A stretch of DNA of 19,694 bases from an uncultured Clostridia bacterium. Lineage in GTDB: Bacteria > Bacillota > Clostridia > TANB77 > CAG-508. How positions within the stretch are numbered: the first letter of the stretch is position 1; each line of letters begins with the position of its first letter. Shown here one piece after another: positions 6,527-13,095 of the stretch. The stretch covers positions 1-19,694 of the forward strand of contig CAKPQL010000020.1 in the NCBI GenBank assembly GCA_934178555.1. Direction: 5' to 3'. A model generated the notes under the pieces. It ran no database searches. It saw only the letters and a list, made by a program, of their open reading frames with translations, and was not told where the DNA came from. The position numbers and the translations under genes were made by a program.

Positions 6527-7519
6527 ATGGCGAGTGAAGTAACAAAAATGAACAATATGATTAACCCAGAAGTAATGGGAGATATGTTAGATGCAAAAAT
6601 AGAGGCACAACTAAAATTAACGCCTTATGCAAAGGTAGACACAACTTTACAAGGTGTACCAGGAGATACTAAAACAGTACCAAGCTGGAACTATATAGGA
6701 GATGCAGAAGATATAGCGGAAGGAGAAGAAGTTGATACAACAAAAATGACAGCAAGTAAATCAACATTTACTATCAAAAAAGCTATGAAGTCTGTATCAA
6801 TAACACAAGAGTCAATTAACTCTGGATTAGGAAATCCAGTAGGACAAGCTGAAAGTCAGTTAGCAAAATCAATTGCAGGAAAAGTTGATAATGATGTTTT
6901 AACAGAAGCTTATAAAGCAAAAATGTCATCAGGAGACGGAACATCTCAAATAAGCTACAGTGGCTTAGTAGATGCTTCAACAAAATTTGAAGATGAAGAA
7001 GATGGAATTGAAAAAGTATTATTCATTCATCCAGCACAAGAAGGTACTTTGCTAAAAGATAGTAATTTTATATCTGCAGACAAATACGAACCAGGTGTAA
7101 TGGTAAAAGGTGCTATTGGTAAAGTTGCAGGTTGTCAAGTAAAGAAATCTAAGAAAGTAAAACTAGTAACTTACGCAAAAGATGAAAATGGAACTGTAAC
7201 AATATCAGCTGATAATTTAGCAGAATATCAAGCTAAAGTTGACCCAACTGTAGAATTAAAAACAGGAGATAAAGTAAAAGCATTAGCTGCAGCATCACAA
7301 TTCTATGTATGCCCAGTAATCAAAATGGAAGCTGATAGTGAAGATACTGAGTATACAGAAGATGAATTACCAGCTATAACAATATTCTTAAAGAAAGATA
7401 CATCTTTAGATCATGAATGGTTTCCAAAAAAACAAATCCATGATTTAACTGCATCGAGATATTATGGTGTAGCATTAACAAATGGTGCTAAAGTTGTTTT
7501 AGCTAAATTTAAAAAATAG
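6527..7519 (+). CDS. major capsid protein (HK97 fold, N4-gp56-like family)
   Basis: Predicted main shell protein, 330 residues from ATG 6527 (ribosome binding site AGAGGT just upstream). Its N-terminal part (MINPEVMGDMLDAKIEAQLKL, TPYAKVDTTLQGVPGDT, VPSWNYIGDAEDIAEGE) matches the start of major capsid proteins of this family in Bacillota phages, followed by the ITQESINSG segment. Near residues 210-250 an insert (ENGTVTISADNLAEYQAKVDP) may be a surface loop. The end TASRYYGVALTNGAKVVLAKF is the usual last strand region. It directly follows the scaffold gene and precedes the connector genes. No cleavage site or protease gene is evident. Confidence 0.9.
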   Translation: MASEVTKMNNMINPEVMGDMLDAKIEAQLKLTPYAKVDTTLQGVPGDTKTVPSWNYIGDAEDIAEGEEVDTTKMTASKSTFTIKKAMKSVSITQESINSGLGNPVGQAESQLAKSIAGKVDNDVLTEAYKAKMSSGDGTSQISYSGLVDASTKFEDEEDGIEKVLFIHPAQEGTLLKDSNFISADKYEPGVMVKGAIGKVAGCQVKKSKKVKLVTYAKDENGTVTISADNLAEYQAKVDPTVELKTGDKVKALAAASQFYVCPVIKMEADSEDTEYTEDELPAITIFLKKDTSLDHEWFPKKQIHDLTASRYYGVALTNGAKVVLAKFKK

Positions 7520-7532
7520 GAGTTGAAAGGGC

Positions 7533-7937
7533 ATGACAAATTATACCGATTATGATTTTTATAAAAACACATATAAGGGCAACATGTCCGAAAATGATTT
7601 TAATAAGTTAGTAATAAGAGCAAGTACAGAAGTGCGAAAAAACATCTTTGATAGAGATATAACAAACTACAAAGAAGATGTACAAATGGCAACTTGCTCT
7701 GTTACTGATATATTGTTAAAAATCGAACAATTAGAAGCAAGAAAAGACAAGTTAGTAAGTAGCAATGCAATTGATAAAATTGTTTCTAGCGAAAGTGTAG
7801 GCGATTTATCGAGAACATTTGCTAATACTACTAACTTAATTGACTTGGAAAAAGAAATTTCTAACCAAAAAAATAAAATACTAGAAGAAATTAGATTATA
7901 CCTATTGCATACAGGCTTATTATATAGAGGTGTTTAA
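7533..7937 (+). CDS. head-tail connector (gp6-like adaptor)
   Basis: Predicted adaptor that binds beneath the portal after DNA filling. The 134-residue, mostly helical product starts MTNYTDYDFYKNTY, a pattern common to small head-tail connector proteins, with a central helix bundle (IRASTEVRKNIFDR, then VQMATCSVTDILLKIEQLE) and the C-terminal YLLHTGLLYRGV, where the LLYRGV ending is typical. It follows the capsid gene by 13 bases; AGGAG (7518-7522) is the likely ribosome binding site. Position and length support the call. Confidence 0.8.
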   Translation: MTNYTDYDFYKNTYKGNMSENDFNKLVIRASTEVRKNIFDRDITNYKEDVQMATCSVTDILLKIEQLEARKDKLVSSNAIDKIVSSESVGDLSRTFANTTNLIDLEKEISNQKNKILEEIRLYLLHTGLLYRGV

Positions 7938-7938
7938 T

Positions 7939-8337
7939 ATGGAAGATATGTTCGATAAAGATATAACAGTAATAAATCAATACATAGATGAGAACCATAA
8001 AAAAGCATATAAAATAAGCTATGTAAAGGGATTTTGGGGTTCTAATGATGGAATATCTATAAATGGAACACAGCTAACCAAGAGCGATGGTTTGTCTGCA
8101 AGAATACTAATGAACGATAACAGAAATGAAGAATATCAAAAGCCAGAAGACTTTAGAAAAGAGCAAAAAACGTGGACGTTACAAAACGACGATTATCTAG
8201 TAAAAGGAAAGGTAGTAGACTTCACTACCATAACCGGATTGTTAGAGAATTATCGAGAAGTAATAAAAATTACGAATATTGCTACTAAGGACTACGGTTC
8301 GGAAGATATGTGGCATTTTGCTATAACAGGCGCATAA
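7939..8337 (+). CDS. putative head-closure protein (DUF6751-like)
   Basis: Predicted small beta-rich protein of the head-tail joining complex. I chose ATG 7939 (132 residues) because AGAGGTG (7926-7932) gives good spacing; a GTG at 7930 overlaps the previous gene and has no ribosome binding site. The pattern FDKDITVINQYID, YVKGFWG, KTWTLQNDDYLVKG and ITNIATKDYGSEDMWHFAITG matches phage proteins found between the connector and Minor_capsid_2 genes, which I recall as DUF6751. It most likely closes the portal channel or joins the tail to the head. The function is inferred from gene order. Confidence 0.7.
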   Translation: MEDMFDKDITVINQYIDENHKKAYKISYVKGFWGSNDGISINGTQLTKSDGLSARILMNDNRNEEYQKPEDFRKEQKTWTLQNDDYLVKGKVVDFTTITGLLENYREVIKITNIATKDYGSEDMWHFAITGA

Positions 8338-8338
8338 A

Positions 8339-8788
8339 ATGAAGGTTGATTACATGGTAGTTTTTAGCGGTATTCAAAAGCAACAAATTATTGACAAATA
8401 TGGTCTTGATGGTGGAAGAACGCAGAAATTTATCGATAGTAGTTTTATGGGATATGTTGATAAATATATGCCACAAGATAGTAATCAAATGATAACAAGT
8501 ATGTATGATTCCACTAAAGTTGGAAGTGGAGAAATTAATATAAACACACCCTATGCTCATTATCAGCATGAGGGTGTTTTATATGTTGATCCTAAATACA
8601 AAAAAGGTGCTTTTCATGAGCCTATAAGTGGCAGGTATTGGAGTCGACCTAATATTAAGAAGGTTCCAAGTGGTAAAAAATTAAATTATCATGGAGGAGC
8701 TCTAAGAGGAGACCATTTTGTAGAAAGAATGTTAGCAGACCATTTTGAAGATATATTAAATGCAGGTCAAAAGGAGATAGATAGATAA
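8339..8788 (+). CDS. minor capsid protein (Minor_capsid_2 family)
   Basis: A 149-residue protein just after the head-closure gene and directly before a Minor_capsid_3-like gene, the usual pair in Bacillota siphoviruses. Motifs seen are QKFIDSSFMGYVDKYMPQD, the conserved NTPYAHYQHEGVLYVDP (residues about 69-85), and the C-terminal ALRGDHFVERMLADH, close to the usual GPFWFERMKADH pattern. Despite the family name, such proteins probably act at the head-tail joint or tail terminator. ATG 8339 lies one base after the previous stop; ATG 8354 is an alternative. The gene contains a terminator-like hairpin at 8546-8580. It overlaps the next gene by one base (TAATG). Confidence 0.83.
   Translation: MKVDYMVVFSGIQKQQIIDKYGLDGGRTQKFIDSSFMGYVDKYMPQDSNQMITSMYDSTKVGSGEININTPYAHYQHEGVLYVDPKYKKGAFHEPISGRYWSRPNIKKVPSGKKLNYHGGALRGDHFVERMLADHFEDILNAGQKEIDR
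8546..8580 (+). other. terminator-like hairpin inside the Minor_capsid_2 gene
   Basis: ACACCCT (8546-8552) and ATGCT (8553-8557) pair with AGCAT (8565-8569) and AGGGTGT (8571-8577), twelve pairs with a single bulged G (8570) and a seven-base loop, followed by TTTT. It looks like an intrinsic terminator but lies in the middle of a coding sequence. Confidence 0.5.
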
Positions 8789-9216
8789 TGGCAGAAGAAA
8801 AAGCAATGATAGAAAAAGTAAGAGATTATATGGCTGAATGTCCTTATTTAGATAAATATGCAGAGTTGAATGTAGAATATTTAGTAGATAAAGTTAAAGC
8901 TTATTCCATAAATGAAAATGCGGGATATAATCCAGTACTAAACAAATTTTTGATTGGCTCTGAAAGACAGTTTTTGTTTACTTTTGATAGCAAATTACAT
9001 TGGAATGAAGATATACAAAATAATATAGATAATTCTAAAATTTTTGAAGATATTAGAGATTGGTTAGAAAATAATAAAAACAATGAGATATTTCCAGATA
9101 TATCTGGAGTATACGATATTGGTGCGACTACAAACGGTTATATATTTGCTACAAATGCAAATGAAGCTATTTATCGTATTCAATGTTATTTAAATTATTT
9201 TAAGGAGGAACAATAA
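8788..9216 (+). CDS. minor capsid / tail terminator-like protein (Minor_capsid_3 family)
   Basis: A 142-residue protein whose ATG shares the A of the previous stop codon. It has a helical N-terminus (MIEKVRDYMAECPYL), a middle with FLIGSERQFLFTFDSKL, and an end with IFPDISGVYDIGATTNGYIFATNANEAIYRIQCYLNYF. The SGVYDIGATTNGYIF part followed by a final RIQC strand is the pattern of the Minor_capsid_3 / tail-terminator-like fold. The family normally sits between Minor_capsid_2 and the tail tube gene, as here, and probably caps the tail tube at the head end. Ribosome binding site AAGGAG near 8770-8775. Confidence 0.82.
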   Translation: MAEEKAMIEKVRDYMAECPYLDKYAELNVEYLVDKVKAYSINENAGYNPVLNKFLIGSERQFLFTFDSKLHWNEDIQNNIDNSKIFEDIRDWLENNKNNEIFPDISGVYDIGATTNGYIFATNANEAIYRIQCYLNYFKEEQ

Positions 9217-9219
9217 ATT

Positions 9220-9747
9220 ATGGAAAGATTGACTAATACAGCAAAAGTTGATTTTTTAGATATAACGCCAGAAGCAACAGCGCCTAAATGGGCTATAATA
9301 GGAACAGGAATAACATCTGCCGAAAATAATTATGGGGCAAAAACTACGGATGAACACTGGATAACTGAAAGCAATGAAAGACATTCTTTAGATGGCTACG
9401 CACTTGTTTCTGATTTAGAACAAACAGCGTATAAAGGAGATGGAGTTTTTGAGTTTGTTGATGATATAATGTACCGAATGAAAAAAGGTAGTGAGTGTGA
9501 AACAACAAAACTTGAAGTTTATAAATATAGGGTTGATGAAACAGGTTCTGCTCCTAAATATGATGCAAGATTACTAAAAGTTTTGATAGTTCCAGATACA
9601 GACAGTAGAGAAGGTGGAAATGCCTTAAAAGTAAAATATAAAATTCAAGTACAGGGAGACCCAACATTTGGAACAGTAACTTTTGCTAATGGAATACCAA
9701 CATTTACAAAAGAAACAACGCAAGAGTCAACACCAGAAGGCGATTAA
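9220..9747 (+). CDS. major tail tube protein
   Basis: Predicted subunit that stacks in rings to form the tail tube. It has 175 residues from ATG 9220, with AAGGAGG at 9202-9208. It is beta-rich, with no membrane segment or Cys cluster besides one Cys, and contains WITESNERHSLDGYALVSDLEQTAYKGDGVFEFVDDI and a C-terminal VKYKIQVQGDPTFGTVTFANGIPTF, the pattern of clostridial major tail proteins. It follows the Minor_capsid_3 gene as expected, but the tail chaperone genes that normally come next lie 3.4 kb away, behind an accessory island. Confidence 0.85.
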   Translation: MERLTNTAKVDFLDITPEATAPKWAIIGTGITSAENNYGAKTTDEHWITESNERHSLDGYALVSDLEQTAYKGDGVFEFVDDIMYRMKKGSECETTKLEVYKYRVDETGSAPKYDARLLKVLIVPDTDSREGGNALKVKYKIQVQGDPTFGTVTFANGIPTFTKETTQESTPEGD

Positions 9748-9769
9748 TTTTTTATTTTTTCGACAAATT

Positions 9770-9797
9770 ATGACAGACTTTGCATTTTTAATATAGT
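9770..9797 (+). promoter_or_regulatory. candidate promoter of the first accessory cassette
   Basis: ATGACA (9770-9775) and TATAGT (9792-9797) are separated by 16 bases in an AT-rich non-coding gap of 87 bases after the tail tube gene. Each box is close to the vegetative consensus. A promoter here would let the zinc-ribbon and SHOCT genes be expressed without the late operon, as is usual for morons. It is a match by eye only. Confidence 0.45.
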
Positions 9798-9834
9798 AAA
9801 ATCTTTGTATAAATAAAAAAAGGGGGATTTTATT

Positions 9835-10281
9835 ATGGCAATGAAAATATGTAAAGACTGTGGAACAGAAGTAAGTAAAAGTGCAAAGACCTGTCCTAAA
9901 TGTGGCAAAAAATTAACTCATACTGGATTAAGAGTTATATTAGGAATAGTTGTTATAATTATTGGGATTTGTGCAATGGCATCTAACAGTTCAACTCCAA
10001 CCAGCTCACAAGCAGAAAAATTTACTTTATTATCTGATACAAAAATAACAGATAGTATAGGAACAACATATATAGAAGGAGAAATAAAAAATAATACTGA
10101 TAAGACATACTCTTATGTTCAGGTAACATTTAATTTGTATGATGCATCAGGTGCACAATTAGGTACTGCAGTAGATAACATTAATAATTTAGAGCCAAAC
10201 GCAACATGGAAATATAAAGCGATTGGATTAGTAACAGAAAAAGTTGCAAGTTATAAGCTTGTAGAAATAACAGATTTGTAA
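9835..10281 (+). CDS. zinc-ribbon, single-pass membrane protein with FxLYD domain
   Basis: A 148-residue accessory protein from ATG 9835 (ribosome binding site AAAGGGGG, about 9818-9825). Domains in order: an N-terminal zinc ribbon with Cys6, Cys9, Cys20 and Cys23 (CKDC, then CPKC); a hydrophobic segment at about residues 34-50 (VILGIVVIIIGICAMA); a Ser/Thr linker; then an FxLYD domain with ISTTYIEGEIKNNT-like strands and FNLYD at 99-103. Proteins with this order are membrane-anchored, ribbon inside and FxLYD outside, in Bacillota cells. It is not a virion type of protein. A role at the host envelope during lysogeny, such as stress or superinfection effects, is inference; the domains are clear. 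Confidence 0.75.
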   Translation: MAMKICKDCGTEVSKSAKTCPKCGKKLTHTGLRVILGIVVIIIGICAMASNSSTPTSSQAEKFTLLSDTKITDSIGTTYIEGEIKNNTDKTYSYVQVTFNLYDASGAQLGTAVDNINNLEPNATWKYKAIGLVTEKVASYKLVEITDL

Positions 10282-10340
10282 ATTACAATATTAAAAAGAA
10301 ATACTCATTTTTATGAAAAGGTAAAAGGAGGTATCTATCA

Positions 10341-10823
10341 GTGAGAAAAGAATATAAATTTACTGGAAGTACAGCAGGGAAAAGCATTATTATCTTAGAA
10401 GATAATAAAATAACAATAAAAAGAAAAGGATTTTTTTCGCTTTTGAATTATGGATTAAAAGGAGAAAAGACAATACAAATTTCTGCGATAACAGGAACAC
10501 AATACAAACCGTATTCTTTTGCTAATGGATATTTACAATTTGTTGTTATGGGAAGTCAAGAGAATAAAGGCGGATTGAGTGCAGCTCAAAAAGATGAAAA
10601 TACAGTATGTTGGGCATATAAAAAATGCAATAAATACGCAGAAGAAATAATAGAATTTGTAGAGCGTCATAATTATAATACAAACAAAAATATAGGAAAT
10701 ATATATAATGTAAATAAACAAGATGATAAATATGACAAATTAGCGAAAATAAAAAAATTATTAGATGATGGAGTTTTAACACAGGAAGAGTATGAAAATG
10801 AAAAAAGAATAATATTAAGATAA
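10341..10823 (+). CDS. PH-like domain protein with C-terminal SHOCT domain
   Basis: A 160-residue protein starting with GTG 10341 behind AGGAGGT (about 10327-10333). The N-terminal 110 residues (KSIIILEDNKITIKRKGF, KTIQISAITGTQYKP, GYLQFVVMG) have the strand pattern of the bacterial PH-like/DUF4429 domains, with a helix at KYAEEIIEFVERH. After an Asn-rich linker, residues about 131-160 (KLAKIKKLLDDGVLTQEEYENEK) are a clear SHOCT domain, a short helical module common at C-termini of bacterial and phage accessory proteins. It lies 59 bases after the membrane protein and just before a terminator, so the two form one cassette. Function unknown. Confidence 0.75.
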   Translation: MRKEYKFTGSTAGKSIIILEDNKITIKRKGFFSLLNYGLKGEKTIQISAITGTQYKPYSFANGYLQFVVMGSQENKGGLSAAQKDENTVCWAYKKCNKYAEEIIEFVERHNYNTNKNIGNIYNVNKQDDKYDKLAKIKKLLDDGVLTQEEYENEKRIILR

Positions 10824-10846
10824 CACTTGCAAATGCAAGTGTTTTT
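10822..10846 (+). terminator. intrinsic terminator ending the first accessory cassette
   Basis: AACACTTGC (10822-10830) pairs perfectly with GCAAGTGTT (10835-10843) around a four-base loop, followed by T to 10846. It begins inside the stop codon of the SHOCT gene. It lies in the direction of late transcription, between tail tube and tail chaperones. Confidence 0.85.
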
Positions 10847-10884
10847 CTTATGTTGAAAAATTTAAAAAAAATTTTAAAAACCTC

Positions 10885-10913
10885 TTGGCATACGACAGAC
10901 AAAACTATATAAT
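10885..10913 (+). promoter_or_regulatory. promoter of the RHH cassette
   Basis: TTGGCA (10885-10890) and a perfect TATAAT (10908-10913) are separated by exactly 17 bases, right after a terminator and 33 bases before the RHH start. This is the best vegetative promoter in the window. It should be active in the lysogen unless repressed. Confidence 0.8.
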
Positions 10914-10924
10914 TATGTCAGTCG
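10893..10924 (+). promoter_or_regulatory. operator-like dyad around the -10 box
   Basis: CGACAGAC (10893-10900) and GTCAGTCG (10917-10924) are inverted repeats with one mismatch, lying either side of TATAAT. Flanking bases extend the symmetry (TACGACAGACA against TGTCAGTCGAA). Such placement suits autorepression by the ribbon-helix-helix protein encoded just downstream. The dyad is seen; the binding partner is inferred. Confidence 0.5.
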
Positions 10925-10945
10925 AAAGTTAAGGAGGTGAAAATA

Positions 10946-11116
10946 TTGACTAAAAAAATGGGTAGACCTACTGATAATCCTAAAAATAGTAGGCTTGATA
11001 TACGATTAGATGATGAATGTGTGGAGATATTAGAAAAATATTCTAAACAAGAAAATAAAAGTAGAGCAGAGTCTGCTAGAATAGGAATAAAAAAGTTAAA
11101 AGTAGATATAAAATAA
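10946..11116 (+). CDS. ribbon-helix-helix (CopG/Arc-type) transcriptional regulator
   Basis: A 56-residue protein. I chose TTG 10946 because AGGAGGTGA (10932-10940) is at ideal spacing; the in-frame ATG 10958 lies too far away. The sequence MGRPTDNPKN followed by SRLDIRLDD (the DNA-contacting beta strand, about residues 15-23), a helix VEILEKYSKQ, a turn at ENKSRAE and a second helix SARIGIKKL is a complete ribbon-helix-helix fold of the small phage CopG type. It binds DNA as a dimer and usually represses its own promoter. The dyad over the -10 box upstream is the obvious site. It is the first gene of a cassette running to the terminator at 13096. Confidence 0.87.
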   Translation: MTKKMGRPTDNPKNSRLDIRLDDECVEILEKYSKQENKSRAESARIGIKKLKVDIK

Positions 11117-11212
11117 GAGTTAATGTGGAATCGCCAAACTCACAACATTAACTCACCCAACAGAGATTAACTCTATCTATGAAATATTATATCATAGAAT
11201 TAGAGAAATCTC
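11117..11212 (+). promoter_or_regulatory. alternative RNA hairpins between the RHH gene and the next gene
   Basis: GAGTTAATGT (11117-11126) is a perfect inverted repeat of ACATTAACTC (11145-11154). GATTAACTC (11165-11173) repeats the second arm, so GAGTTAAT could pair with either copy. The second copy also belongs to a long hairpin: GAGATT/AATCTC (11163-11168 with 11207-11212), CTCTA/TAGAG (11171-11175 with 11201-11205) and CTATGA/TCATAG (11177-11182 with 11192-11197). No T run follows, so it is not a plain terminator. It may be an attenuator, an RNA processing site or a protein-binding DNA dyad. Confidence 0.45.
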
Positions 11213-11252
11213 AACTTAAAATACAAAAAAATAAGGGAGGTTTCTTTTTATT

Positions 11253-11639
11253 ATGCCAAAATTAAAAATTGAATATAGAACAAAAGAACAAGACAGAGAA
11301 AATTATTTTAAAGATAACACTTATTTTACTTTTATAATTAAAGATAGAATTACTATAATAAGTATTGCACCAAATGAAACAAGGAAATTAAGCGATATTG
11401 TATATGGAATTGAAGAAGAGTTACAAGACGGATACCATTTAGAAAAAGATGAAAAATTTGAAATAAGTGAATTTGATAGTTTAGTAATGGAATTTGAAGA
11501 AAATAAGAAAAGCAGAATAAATTACAAAGTCTACAACTTGTGTAAAATGGGTTATGAAGCGGTAAAACAAGGTAAAACTACATTTGATAATTTAATAAAA
11601 ACATTAGAAAGTGAGGTATATACAAATGCTAACAATTAG
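11253..11639 (+). CDS. hypothetical accessory protein (128 aa)
   Basis: ATG 11253 with GGGAGG at 11235-11240 (spacing 12, a little long). The product has 128 residues, soluble and acidic overall. The N-terminal half looks beta-rich (KLKIEYRT, YFTFIIKDRITIISIAPNETRKLS), and the C-terminal half helical (LVMEFEENKKSRINYKVYNLCKMGYEAVKQGK, FDNLIKTLES). I do not recognise the family. It is the second gene of the RHH cassette and overlaps the start of the next small ORF by 14 bases. Confidence 0.7.
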   Translation: MPKLKIEYRTKEQDRENYFKDNTYFTFIIKDRITIISIAPNETRKLSDIVYGIEEELQDGYHLEKDEKFEISEFDSLVMEFEENKKSRINYKVYNLCKMGYEAVKQGKTTFDNLIKTLESEVYTNANN

Positions 11640-11829
11640 TAATTGGTGGGGTATATTTTTCTCATTTGTATTGCCTATAACTTTCTGGGGAATAGCAATG
11701 TTTTATGTAGGAATAGAAGAAGGGAGAAAACAATATGCAAGAATTAACAGAGTTCAATTTAGAAAAGACAACAGCAGAAATTATTATACTAAAAGACCAA
11801 ACAGCACAAAATATTATAGAAATAGGTAG
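11626..11829 (+). CDS. small membrane protein overlapping the next gene (67 aa)
   Basis: ATG 11626 is preceded by GTGAGGT (11611-11617), a proper ribosome binding site inside the end of the previous gene. The first 30 residues (NWWGIFFSFVLPITFWGIAM) form one strong membrane segment. The rest is very basic, rich in Arg, Asn and Tyr, so it probably stays inside the cell. The last 95 bases overlap the DUF3102-like gene in another frame, and this basic tail may be partly a by-product of that overlap. Family unknown. The membrane segment lies entirely before the overlap, which favours a real gene. Confidence 0.55.
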   Translation: MLTISNWWGIFFSFVLPITFWGIAMFYVGIEEGRKQYARINRVQFRKDNSRNYYTKRPNSTKYYRNR

Positions 11830-12649
11830 AAGACTTATAGAAGTAAAAGAAAACTTAGGACATGGAGAGTTTTTAAATTGGCTAAATGATAAAGTAGAAT
11901 TTAGTAGGTATACTGCTAATAGATTTATGAAGATAGCAACAGAATTTTCAAATGTGTCCGCGGTGCAACATTTAGGAAGTAAAAAATTATTTCTTTTAGC
12001 AGGGCTTGAAGAAGAAGATAGGCAAGAAGTAATGCAAGAAAATAATGTAGAAGATATGACAACAAGAGAACTTGAAAAAGCAGTAAAAGAAAAGAAAGAA
12101 ATAAAAAAACAATTAGAAGAAGAACAAGAATATTCTCAAGAACTACAAAATGCGATAAAGCAAAAAGAAGAACAAATAAGAAAACTAAAAACAGAAATAG
12201 AAAATGTAACAAAACCAGAGGTGCAAGTTATAGAAAAAGAAGTTGTAAGAGAAGTAGTACCTAATGACCTAATATTAGAAAAGGAAGCAAGGGAAAAAGA
12301 ATTACAACAATTAAGAGAAATGCTAAAAACAACAGAAAAGAGGGCAGAAAAAGCAGAAAACATTTTAAGTAGAATGAAATTAGATAAAGAGATAAATCAA
12401 GAAAAAGTATATAGCAGTACTAAATTAGAGAATTTGTTAGTTAATATAAAAGATTTTCTTGATAATGCTTCTAAATATACTTATTTAAAAAACGAATTAC
12501 AAAAAATACCAACACAAAACAAAAAAATGCTAGAAGGCAAAATAAATGAAATAGAAAACTGGGTAATGTTAATGAGACAAGCATTAGATAATAGACAAGA
12601 TGTTGTAGGCAATATATATTATGGAGAAGGAGAGAGAGTAAATGAGTGA
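11735..12649 (+). CDS. DUF3102-like coiled-coil protein
   Basis: A 304-residue protein from ATG 11735 (AGGGAGAAAACA upstream). Residues about 1-95 (AQNIIEIGRRLIEVKENLGHGEFLNWLN, SRYTANRFMKIATEF, LGSKKLFLLAGL) match DUF3102, a family in Bacillota phages and plasmids with a helix-turn-helix-like core. Residues about 105-220 are a long charged coiled coil (repeated Lys/Glu runs, VQVIEKEVVREVVPND), and the last 80 residues are helical. Family members normally lie in early or plasmid regions and are thought to bind DNA or act in partition or replication control; no function is proven. Finding it inside the tail genes marks the island as transferred. Confidence 0.78.
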   Translation: MQELTEFNLEKTTAEIIILKDQTAQNIIEIGRRLIEVKENLGHGEFLNWLNDKVEFSRYTANRFMKIATEFSNVSAVQHLGSKKLFLLAGLEEEDRQEVMQENNVEDMTTRELEKAVKEKKEIKKQLEEEQEYSQELQNAIKQKEEQIRKLKTEIENVTKPEVQVIEKEVVREVVPNDLILEKEAREKELQQLREMLKTTEKRAEKAENILSRMKLDKEINQEKVYSSTKLENLLVNIKDFLDNASKYTYLKNELQKIPTQNKKMLEGKINEIENWVMLMRQALDNRQDVVGNIYYGEGERVNE

Positions 12650-13079
12650 TATAATATTAAAAGAAAATAAGGAAGAGGGATTAAATCTAAATGATTTAAT
12701 TAAAGGATTAGTAGATAGCCAAACAGTAATGAATTATGCTTTTGCAGGATTTAAAACAGAAACAGAAAAGAAGTTTAATGAGGTAGACAGTAAATTACGG
12801 GAACATGATGAAATAATTAAAAAGAAAATTTATTTAAGTTCAAATAAAGCAAGGTTATTTAGAAAAGCTGTAAAAGAAAAAGTGAAATTTGTATGCGAAG
12901 AAAATGGATTTGAATATCATCAAATGAAATCTAAAGTTTTTCCTAGAGTGTATGGAAAAATAAACGACCAATACGGAGTAGCAACATACAGAGAATTGCC
13001 AGAATATTTTTGGGAAGATATTATAGAAAACTTAAACAATATGATAGTAAATGTAAATGACTTAAAACAAATAGCATAA
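12642..13079 (+). CDS. ORF6C-domain protein (antirepressor-like, no N-terminal partner domain)
   Basis: A 145-residue protein overlapping the DUF3102-like gene by eight bases, ATG 12642 with GGAGAAGGAGAG upstream. After a helical N-terminus (DLIKGLVDSQTVMNYAF) and a coiled stretch with heptads (EKKFNEVDSKLREHDEII), residues about 60-135 form an ORF6C domain: KIYLSSNKARLFRKAVKEKV, then KVFPRVYGKINDQYGVATYRELP. ORF6C is usually the C-terminal part of phage antirepressors with a KilA-N, BRO or Rha domain in front. Here no such domain exists; the coiled coil takes its place. It probably acts with the DUF3102-like protein in regulation or DNA binding. Confidence 0.8.
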   Translation: MSDIILKENKEEGLNLNDLIKGLVDSQTVMNYAFAGFKTETEKKFNEVDSKLREHDEIIKKKIYLSSNKARLFRKAVKEKVKFVCEENGFEYHQMKSKVFPRVYGKINDQYGVATYRELPEYFWEDIIENLNNMIVNVNDLKQIA

Positions 13080-13095
13080 ATATAAAAAATATTTT

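Noticed and set aside
8210..8232. Hairpin GGTAGT/ACTACC within the head-closure gene
   Set aside because: Only six pairs with no T run and no special position; probably chance.
9748..9769. Terminator after the tail tube gene
   Set aside because: The stretch is T-rich but has no stable hairpin before it.
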